DNA of 11,368 bases from Actinomycetes bacterium (GTDB taxonomy: Bacteria; Actinomycetota; Actinomycetes; Mycobacteriales; Mycobacteriaceae), in NCBI GenBank assembly GCA_023416315.1, contig JAEZIA010000363.1, forward strand, positions 1-11,368, given 5' to 3'. The number at the start of each line of letters is the position of its first letter. The stretch's first letter is position 1. Below, piece after piece: positions 6,732-11,368 of this stretch. The translations under genes and the position numbers were made by a program. The notes under the pieces were generated by a model, which saw only the letters and a program-made list of their open reading frames with translations, was not told the origin of the DNA and did no database searches.

Positions 6732-7753
6732 CCGAACGTCTCCAGACCACGACTGATCAGCACGGCGACCGCCTCACCCGCCTGGTCGTCGCTGTCGGCG
6801 GCGTCGGTGGCCATGCGTCGCCGGAAATCGATGCCCGCCACGATGATCGCCAGCTTGAAGTACCCCAGTGCCATCTGGAAGTTCCAGTGCGCCAGCGGGT
6901 TTCCGGACACCGCCGCGTAGCGCTGGGCGAGATCGTCGGCCGACGGCATCTGCGGTGCGGTCCACGATTTCTGCTCCTGGGTGATCAAATCCAAGATCGG
7001 ATCCCGTTGCACGCACATCACCGCGACGTCGGCCAGCGGGTCACCAAGGGTGGACATCTCCCAATCCAGCACCGCCCGAACGATTGTCGGGTCATCGGGG
7101 TCGATGATGGTGTTGTCGATGCGGTAGTCGCCGTGCACGATCGAACTGCGGCTCTCTGCCGGCACCGCATCGGCCAGCTTGGCGTGCAGCCGCTCGACAT
7201 CGCCGTCCCGCGGATCGTCGGGTAGCCGGACGTGCTGCCATTGCGAACCCCAGCGCCGCACCTGTCGTTCGAGATATCCGACGGGTTTGCCGAAGTCACT
7301 CAGACCCACCGCCTCGGGATCGACCTCGTGTAGATCGACAAGCACCCGGATCAGGCTGTCGGCGCACGCACTGACCACGGCGGCATCGCCGAGCGCATCG
7401 AGCTCGGTACGTGTTCGAACCACTTGGCCCGCCACATATTCCACCATCTGGAACGGCGCACCCCCGACGGTGTCGTCGTTGCGCATGGTGACCGCGGGCG
7501 CGACCGGTACCCGGCTGCCGGCCAGCGCGGCCACCACCCGGTATTCGCGGGCCATGTCGTGGGCCGACGGGGTGAGCCCGTGCAGCGGCGGGCGGCGCAG
7601 TACCCACTTGGACGCATCGTCGAAGATCAGGAAGGTCAGGTTGGACCGCCCACCTGAAATGAACTCCGCCCGCAGCTCGCCGCTGCGGGCAATACCCACC
7701 GATCGCAGATGCCGGTCCAGTGCCGCCAGGTCGAGGCCGTCGGTAGAAGTCAC
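6728..7753 (-). CDS. APH-fold phosphotransferase, ACAD10/11-type kinase domain ('FadE36'-like)
   Basis: A 341-residue protein of the aminoglycoside phosphotransferase (APH, PF01636) fold. The N-lobe has FISGGRSNLTFLI (31-43) and KWVLRRPP (49-56). The catalytic loop is HGDYRIDN (207-214), with Asp209 the presumed base and Asn214. The metal-binding LDWEMSTLGDPLAD (229-242) follows. The set SGGxSNLT, VLRRPP and WEMSTLGDPLAD is typical of kinase domains related to those fused in ACAD10/ACAD11, which act on hydroxyacyl substrates rather than antibiotics. The M. tuberculosis gene at this position is, from memory, called fadE36, yet no acyl-CoA dehydrogenase domain is present here. The GTG start at 7753 lacks a clear SD and lies 13 nt after the phosphatase stop; it is the last gene of its operon. 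Its stop overlaps that of the convergent lapA-like gene by 4 bp. Confidence 0.88.
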   Translation of the reverse strand: MTSTDGLDLAALDRHLRSVGIARSGELRAEFISGGRSNLTFLIFDDASKWVLRRPPLHGLTPSAHDMAREYRVVAALAGSRVPVAPAVTMRNDDTVGGAPFQMVEYVAGQVVRTRTELDALGDAAVVSACADSLIRVLVDLHEVDPEAVGLSDFGKPVGYLERQVRRWGSQWQHVRLPDDPRDGDVERLHAKLADAVPAESRSSIVHGDYRIDNTIIDPDDPTIVRAVLDWEMSTLGDPLADVAVMCVQRDPILDLITQEQKSWTAPQMPSADDLAQRYAAVSGNPLAHWNFQMALGYFKLAIIVAGIDFRRRMATDAADSDDQAGEAVAVLISRGLETFG

Positions 7754-7766
7754 CCGCTATGTATAG

Positions 7767-8375
7767 CTAATACCGCTGATTGCGCGGCAAGAGATCCCAA
7801 ACATGTTCGGTGCTGTTGACCGCCGCCACCGTGCCGAACCCGCTGCGCGCGTACAGCAGGCGGGTGATCGACACATAGTCGATCGGGAACGACAGCAACC
7901 GTTTGGTGCCGAGTAATTCGTGCAGGATCACGTTGATCACCCCGCCGTGGCTGAACACGGCCACCGTCTCGTCGTGGTCGGCGGCCGACACGATCTCGGC
8001 CAGTGCCGCAGTCACCCGGCCACGGAACTCGTCCTCGTCGACGCTGCTGGGCAACCGGCCCTCGGCCATCCGGGCCCATTCCTCGGGTCGCTCCTTGCGC
8101 ACCTGTTCGATCGGCACGTAGTGGGACAGCCCGCGGTCGTACTCGGCCAGCCGGTCGTCGATGTCGACGCTGAGCCCGCGGGCCTTCGCTACGGGCTCAG
8201 CGGTCTGCAACGCACGCCGCTGCGGGCTGCTGATCAGCCGGGTGAGCGGGAACCGGGCCAGCGCCTCGGGCAACCGCGCGGCCTGCGCCCAGCCCTCGTC
8301 GGAGAGCTCCGGATCCGACCCCTCGCCCGCCTCGGTCCGATGTGGCAGGGCATGCCGAACAAGCAGCAGCTGCAT
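7767..8375 (-). CDS. Histidine phosphatase family protein (phosphoglycerate mutase-like)
   Basis: A 202-residue soluble protein of the histidine phosphatase superfamily. It begins MQLLLVRHALP, with Arg7-His8 forming the phosphohistidine nucleophile; the usual RHG is RHA here. SSPQRRALQTA (49-59) supplies the phosphate-pocket Arg, LAEYDRG (76-82) gives acidic Glu78, and FSHGGVINV (141-149) holds the second catalytic His143. All core residues are therefore present. The family includes mutases and phosphatases with many substrates, so the substrate is unknown. ATG 8375 has SD AAGGAC 10 nt upstream, inside GCGAAAGGAC (minus, 8395-8386), identical to the decamer before proX. It lies 36 nt after the dehydrogenase-like gene and 13 nt before an APH kinase. 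A role in phosphoester turnover within the same pathway is inferred. Confidence 0.88.
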   Translation of the reverse strand: MQLLLVRHALPHRTEAGEGSDPELSDEGWAQAARLPEALARFPLTRLISSPQRRALQTAEPVAKARGLSVDIDDRLAEYDRGLSHYVPIEQVRKERPEEWARMAEGRLPSSVDEDEFRGRVTAALAEIVSAADHDETVAVFSHGGVINVILHELLGTKRLLSFPIDYVSITRLLYARSGFGTVAAVNSTEHVWDLLPRNQRY

Positions 8376-8411
8376 AGGTGAGTTGGTCCTTTCGCGCGCC
8401 GAACGTGCAGG

Positions 8412-9569
8412 CTACCGCTTGACCGGCGGCGCGTACGCGGGCCGGCCGAGCCCGAGGATCTGCTGGGCGATCATGTTGCGGAAAATCTCCAGAGTCCCGC
8501 CGTAAATGCCGGTGGGCGAAGCCAATCGGAAGATGTATTCCGCGCCGCCGTCATCGGCCGCACCTTCGGTGCCGACGGGCAGGCTCGCGGCGGCGCCGAG
8601 AATGTCCATCAGATCCGGTGCGACGTCGCGCATGGTCTGGGCGATGGCGACCCGGCCGGTCATCGCGGGCGCGCTCAGCGCAGCCTCCAGCCGGGCGGCG
8701 CCCCGGCCCAGGCGGTAGGCGACCGAGTCGTCCTCGCGGACCCGCGCGACGGCCGCGACCCGGTCGACGGCCTCGGCCATGAGCAGGATGTGCTCGGTCA
8801 TCGTCGCCAGCTTCTGCAGGCCCTCGGCGTCGCGCTCGATAGTGCCGTGCTCGGCGTTGAGGGCGTCGCGCAGCACCGTCCAGCCACCGTTGACCGCGCC
8901 CACGCGGTACTTGTCGTCGACGCGGACGTCGCTGTAGTAGGTGATGTTGGTGCGGTCCCCGTCGACGGTGCGGATCGGCTGAATCTCCACTCCGGGTGAG
9001 TCCAGCGGAACCAGGAACATCGTCAGGCTCTTGTGCTTGGGCGCCTCGGGATCGGTGTTGGTGATCAGGAAGACGTATTGCGCGTTGTGGGCGTTGGAGG
9101 TGAACATTTTGGAGCCGTTGATAATCCAGCTCGATCCATCCGCTTCTGGTACCGCACGCGTCTTGCACGTCGCGACGTCCGAGCCACCCTCCGGCTCGGT
9201 GTAGCCCAGGCACAGCCGACGGTGACCCGAAAGCACCGCGGGCATGAGCTCGGCGACCAGATCAGGGTCGGCGAATTTGGCCACCGTCTTGGCCACCATC
9301 ATCGTGGTCGGCCAGTGGAACCACGGCGCGTGCGCCCGGCCTATCTCGAGCTCCCAGATCCGGCGCTGAACCGCGGTGAAGCCGCCCTCGGCCTCGCTGT
9401 GGAAGTCCTTGGCCAGATATCCGCGCTCGCCGAGCGCCAGGTGCAGACCCTCGTGGAAGTTCTCCCCGGTTTCCCGATCGTGCCGCCGGACGTCGTCGGT
9501 CACCAGCTCGGCAAGGTCCGCGCGGACCTGGCGTTGGAACTCCTCGTCTTCGCGGGACAGCTCGACCAT
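8412..9569 (-). CDS. Acyl-CoA dehydrogenase family flavoprotein
   Basis: A 385-residue protein with full acyl-CoA dehydrogenase architecture: N-terminal helical domain (about 1-120), middle beta domain with the FAD/substrate motif YTEPEGGSD, then WIINGSKMFTSNA, and a C-terminal helical domain ending YGGTLEIFRNMIAQQILGLGRP. Members usually introduce an alpha-beta double bond into acyl-CoA using FAD and electron transfer flavoprotein. The position that is Glu in medium-chain enzymes (YEGT) is Gly357 here (YGGT). This is common in some actinobacterial subgroups, so the catalytic base is either elsewhere or absent. ATG 9569 was chosen as the only in-frame start between the CoA-transferase stop (26 nt upstream) and the conserved N-terminus; it has no clear SD. 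The longer open frame to 9842 is the shadow of the neighbour. A specific fadE number cannot be assigned. Confidence 0.92.
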   Translation of the reverse strand: MVELSREDEEFQRQVRADLAELVTDDVRRHDRETGENFHEGLHLALGERGYLAKDFHSEAEGGFTAVQRRIWELEIGRAHAPWFHWPTTMMVAKTVAKFADPDLVAELMPAVLSGHRRLCLGYTEPEGGSDVATCKTRAVPEADGSSWIINGSKMFTSNAHNAQYVFLITNTDPEAPKHKSLTMFLVPLDSPGVEIQPIRTVDGDRTNITYYSDVRVDDKYRVGAVNGGWTVLRDALNAEHGTIERDAEGLQKLATMTEHILLMAEAVDRVAAVARVREDDSVAYRLGRGAARLEAALSAPAMTGRVAIAQTMRDVAPDLMDILGAAASLPVGTEGAADDGGAEYIFRLASPTGIYGGTLEIFRNMIAQQILGLGRPAYAPPVKR

Positions 9570-9595
9570 GGAGAAATCTATGGCCGTTACATTAC

Positions 9596-10756
9596 TCAGC
9601 CTTGTTGTAACTCCGCCAGGACTTCGTCGGTGTGCTGGCCGAGCTTCGGGGCGGCCGATCGAGGCGCCCACGGCGTGCCGTGGAAGTCGGCCGGGGTGGC
9701 GATCATCGGCAGCGAGCCGCCGTTGTCGGGGACGTCGACCAGACCGCCCGCGGCGTGGAATTGCTCGTCGCCGAGCACATCTTCCATCGAGTTCACCGGC
9801 GACCAGAACAGGTCGGGTTCGTTGTCGAACGCTTCCGCCCATTCGGCCAGGGTTCTGGTCGCGAAGATTTGGTCCAGCGTCGCGATGAGTTCACGGGAAT
9901 TGATCGCCCGGTCGCGGGCAGTGGTGAATCGATTGTCGCTCAACCACTCCGGGCGGCCCACCGCCCGGCACAGCGACGGCCAGTGCCGGTCGGCCTCGAG
10001 TCCGACGATCCAGAGCCGTCGCCCGTCGGCCGTCAGGTAGTTGTTCATGCACGGGTTGAACATCGTCTCGCGCTGCCCGATCGCGATCGGCCTGCCAGTC
10101 AGCAGGAACGTGTTGAGGTCGAAGCTGACGGTGTAGGCGCCCTGGCGGTACAGCGAGGTGGTCACCAATTGCCCCTGACCGGTGCGGGCGCGAGACACGA
10201 GCGCGGCGCTGATCGCCGCCGCCAGCGTCATCCCGGTCATGTGGTCCCCCATGCCGCCGCGTTGGAACGGCGGGCTGTCGCCCGGCCGGGTGAGTAGATC
10301 GGCCACCCCGGAGCGGGCCCAGAACGCAGCGACGTCATAGGCCGGGCGGTTGGCTTCCGGCCCGGTCTCGCCGTATCCGGTGATCAGCCCGTACACCAGC
10401 CCCGGGTTGAGCGCGGCCACCGACGGATAGTCCAGATCGAGTCGGCCGAGCGCGTCGGGCCGGACGTTGGTGATGAAAACGTCGGCGGTGTGCAGCAATT
10501 GGCGCGCGGTGGCCAGCCCGCCGTCGGTCGTCAGGTCCAGCACAATGCTGCGCTTGGACCGGTTGTCCATCTCGAACGGCGGATTGGTGTCCTCGTCGAG
10601 GCCGAGCATCCGGCCGAACATCCGGCCGGGGTCACCGGTCGGCGGTTCGATCTTGACGACGTCGGCACCCCAGTCGGCCAGGATTCCGCCGGCGGCCGGG
10701 CCGGCGACCCACACGCCGAGTTCCACAACCTTGATGCCCTCCAGTGGTCCGGCCAT
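9596..10756 (-). CDS. CaiB/BaiF family (class III) CoA-transferase
   Basis: A 386-residue family III CoA-transferase. These enzymes move CoA from an acyl-CoA donor to a free carboxylate through an aspartyl-CoA thioester and form interlocked dimers. The N-terminal signature LEGIKVVELGVWVAGPAAG (5-23) and ADWGADVVKIEPPTGDPGR (27-45) are typical. The nucleophile is predicted to be Asp171 in GGMGDHMTGM (167-176), in the place of Asp169 of formyl-CoA transferase. The C-terminal domain starts after WIVGLEADRHWPSLCRAVGRPEW. Length is normal. ATG 10756 has SD AAAGGGA (10768-10762). It is the first gene of a four-gene operon with the dehydrogenase, phosphatase and kinase, so it probably activates the acid that feeds the pathway; the substrate is unknown. 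A 2-methylacyl-CoA racemase (same fold) is possible, but the Asp context favours a transferase. Confidence 0.9.
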   Translation of the reverse strand: MAGPLEGIKVVELGVWVAGPAAGGILADWGADVVKIEPPTGDPGRMFGRMLGLDEDTNPPFEMDNRSKRSIVLDLTTDGGLATARQLLHTADVFITNVRPDALGRLDLDYPSVAALNPGLVYGLITGYGETGPEANRPAYDVAAFWARSGVADLLTRPGDSPPFQRGGMGDHMTGMTLAAAISAALVSRARTGQGQLVTTSLYRQGAYTVSFDLNTFLLTGRPIAIGQRETMFNPCMNNYLTADGRRLWIVGLEADRHWPSLCRAVGRPEWLSDNRFTTARDRAINSRELIATLDQIFATRTLAEWAEAFDNEPDLFWSPVNSMEDVLGDEQFHAAGGLVDVPDNGGSLPMIATPADFHGTPWAPRSAAPKLGQHTDEVLAELQQG

Positions 10757-10805
10757 CGTCGTCCCTTTCGCTGTGCGTTGGCCAAAGGCTAGTGGCTCGG
10801 ACTGT

Positions 10806-10822
10806 GGAGAATGTTATTCTCC
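10806..10822. promoter_or_regulatory. Perfect 17-bp palindromic operator candidate
   Basis: GGAGAAT-GTT-ATTCTCC has perfect 7-bp arms around a 3-bp centre and lies in the 88-nt gap between two divergent genes. The AGAAT-N3-ATTCT form resembles TetR-family operators seen upstream of lipid catabolism genes in actinobacteria; this is a general resemblance, and no regulator gene is in the window. TANNNT hexamers on both strands fall inside it: TATTCT at 10815-10820 (plus) and TAACAT at 10816-10811 (minus). A bound protein could therefore block both promoters. Confidence 0.65.
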
Positions 10823-10840
10823 TCACAGAGAAGTGAGGAG
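10819..10840. promoter_or_regulatory. Perfect inverted repeat embracing the SD of the plus-strand kinase gene
   Basis: Arms CTCCTCAC (10819-10826) and GTGAGGAG (10833-10840) match at all 8 positions around the 6-nt spacer AGAGAA. The right arm contains the SD GAGGAG (10835-10840), 4 nt before the ATG at 10845. The left arm shares CTCC (10819-10822) with the upstream palindrome. It could be a second operator half-site pair, or an RNA hairpin hiding the SD if transcription starts upstream of 10819. If the TATTCT -10 is used, the start would be near 10827 and the left arm would not be transcribed. Confidence 0.55.
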
Positions 10841-10844
10841 TTCC

Positions 10845-11368
10845 ATGACGAGAACGCAAAGCCCCGTCGACCTCGACACCGCGACGCTGGGCCGGTGGCT
10901 CGACACCCAGGACGCGCCCGGCGCTGGTGAAGAACCCGTCGCGGAGGTCCTCAAGGGCGGCTCGCAGAACATGCTGTACCGGATCAACCGCGGCGGCCAG
11001 CGCATGGTGCTGCGGATGCCGGGCCCGCGCGCCGACGAGCGGCGGATGACCGAACTGCTGCGTGAGATCCGGCTGGAACGCGCACTCAAAGGCACCGATG
11101 TGCCGCACGCCGAGCTGGTGGCCGCCGACGAGAGCGGCGAGATCCTGGGTAAGCCGTTCTACCTGATGAAAGAGGTCGACGGCTGGAGCCCGATGGACGG
11201 TGGCTGGGAGAGCCCGTTCGACACCGATCTCGACGCTCGCCGTGAGCTGGCCTTCCAGCTGATCGAGGGCGCGGCCAAACTCGGCAGGGTGGACTGGAAG
11301 GCCCAGGGGCTGGAGGGGTTTGGTAAACCCGACGGCTTCCACGACCGCCAGGTAGACCGCTGGCTGGC
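10845..11368 (+). CDS. APH-fold phosphotransferase, N-terminal part (runs off window)
   Basis: ATG 10845 has a strong SD (GAGGAG, 10835-10840) and opens a frame without stops to the window end: 174 complete codons, 3' end missing. The product begins MTRTQSPVDLDTATLGRW. It then shows an APH/ACAD10-type N-lobe: VLKGGSQNMLYRI (Gly-rich loop), GQRMVLRMPGP (nucleotide-binding strand), an ExRLERAL helix, VPHAELVAADESG and the hinge-like FYLMKEVDGWSP. The catalytic HGD loop would lie beyond the edge, so activity cannot be judged. It is clearly distinct from the kinase at 6728-7753. Divergent transcription from the CoA-transferase over a palindromic region suggests shared control with that operon. 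Assigned as a small-molecule kinase; the substrate is unknown. Confidence 0.82.
   Translation, partial: MTRTQSPVDLDTATLGRWLDTQDAPGAGEEPVAEVLKGGSQNMLYRINRGGQRMVLRMPGPRADERRMTELLREIRLERALKGTDVPHAELVAADESGEILGKPFYLMKEVDGWSPMDGGWESPFDTDLDARRELAFQLIEGAAKLGRVDWKAQGLEGFGKPDGFHDRQVDRWL

Noticed and set aside
7756..7767. 12-bp dyad GCTAT-GT-ATAGC between the phosphatase and kinase genes
   Set aside because: Arms are only 5 bp, the 2-nt centre cannot form an RNA loop, and it lies inside a co-directional operon gap; chance is a sufficient explanation.
9587..9592. Minus-strand ATG-TAA start-stop between the CoA-transferase stop and the dehydrogenase-like gene
   Set aside because: No SD at suitable spacing, and a six-base signal of this kind is expected by chance.
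9033..10040. 335-codon plus-strand open frame antisense to the dehydrogenase-like and CoA-transferase genes
   Set aside because: It crosses two well-supported genes and shows no family motif; a codon-position shadow.
10778..10785. TTGGCCAA palindrome in the divergent intergenic region
   Set aside because: An 8-bp palindrome without extension is common in GC-rich DNA; the two longer dyads downstream are much stronger.

Overview
The window looks like a chromosomal segment from a mycobacterium, probably a fast-growing or environmental species rather than the M. tuberculosis complex. The evidence is high GC content, GTG/ATG starts, very tight gene packing and gene order. From memory, the order tRNA-Ser, tadA, tadA-associated gene, tyrA, hypothetical gene, proZ, proW, proV, proX, small membrane protein, 'fadE36' matches M. 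tuberculosis Rv3752c-Rv3761c in the same orientations. No alignment could be run, so the species is not assigned.

Layout: (1) Positions 1-1099, minus strand: an actinobacterial tRNA-adenosine-deaminase-associated protein gene, then tadA (GTGA overlap), then tRNA-Ser(CGA). (2) Positions 1181-2140, plus strand: tyrA (prephenate dehydrogenase), divergent from region 1 across an 81-nt gap. Its 3' end overlaps the next minus-strand gene by 38 bp. (3) Positions 2103-6226, minus strand: a five-gene operon proX-proV-proW-proZ plus a glycolipid-binding-like gene, with junctions of 0, 3, 3 and -4 nt. It encodes a complete binding-protein-dependent ABC importer of the osmoprotectant class. (4) Positions 6366-6731, plus strand: a small LapA/DUF1049-type membrane protein. 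Its translation start sits beside an inverted repeat and two copies of an SD-like octamer. (5) Positions 6728-10756, minus strand: a four-gene operon of CaiB/BaiF CoA-transferase, acyl-CoA-dehydrogenase-like flavoprotein, histidine phosphatase and APH-fold kinase (the 'fadE36' position). (6) Position 10845 to the end, plus strand: the N-terminal half of a second APH-fold kinase. It is divergent from the CoA-transferase across 88 nt that hold two overlapping perfect inverted repeats.

How the genes work together: regions 1 and 2 are housekeeping (tRNA modification, tyrosine synthesis). Region 3 imports a quaternary-amine-like or other small solute. Regions 5 and 6 look like a carboxylic-acid catabolic locus: CoA activation, phosphorylation by APH-type kinases, and an acyl-CoA-dehydrogenase-fold step. 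The combination of APH kinase with ACAD resembles the ACAD10/ACAD11 and bacterial LvaA/LvaC logic for 4-hydroxyacyl-CoAs, but that assignment is inference. No mobile element, CRISPR array or rRNA was seen. No gap between genes exceeds about 140 nt.
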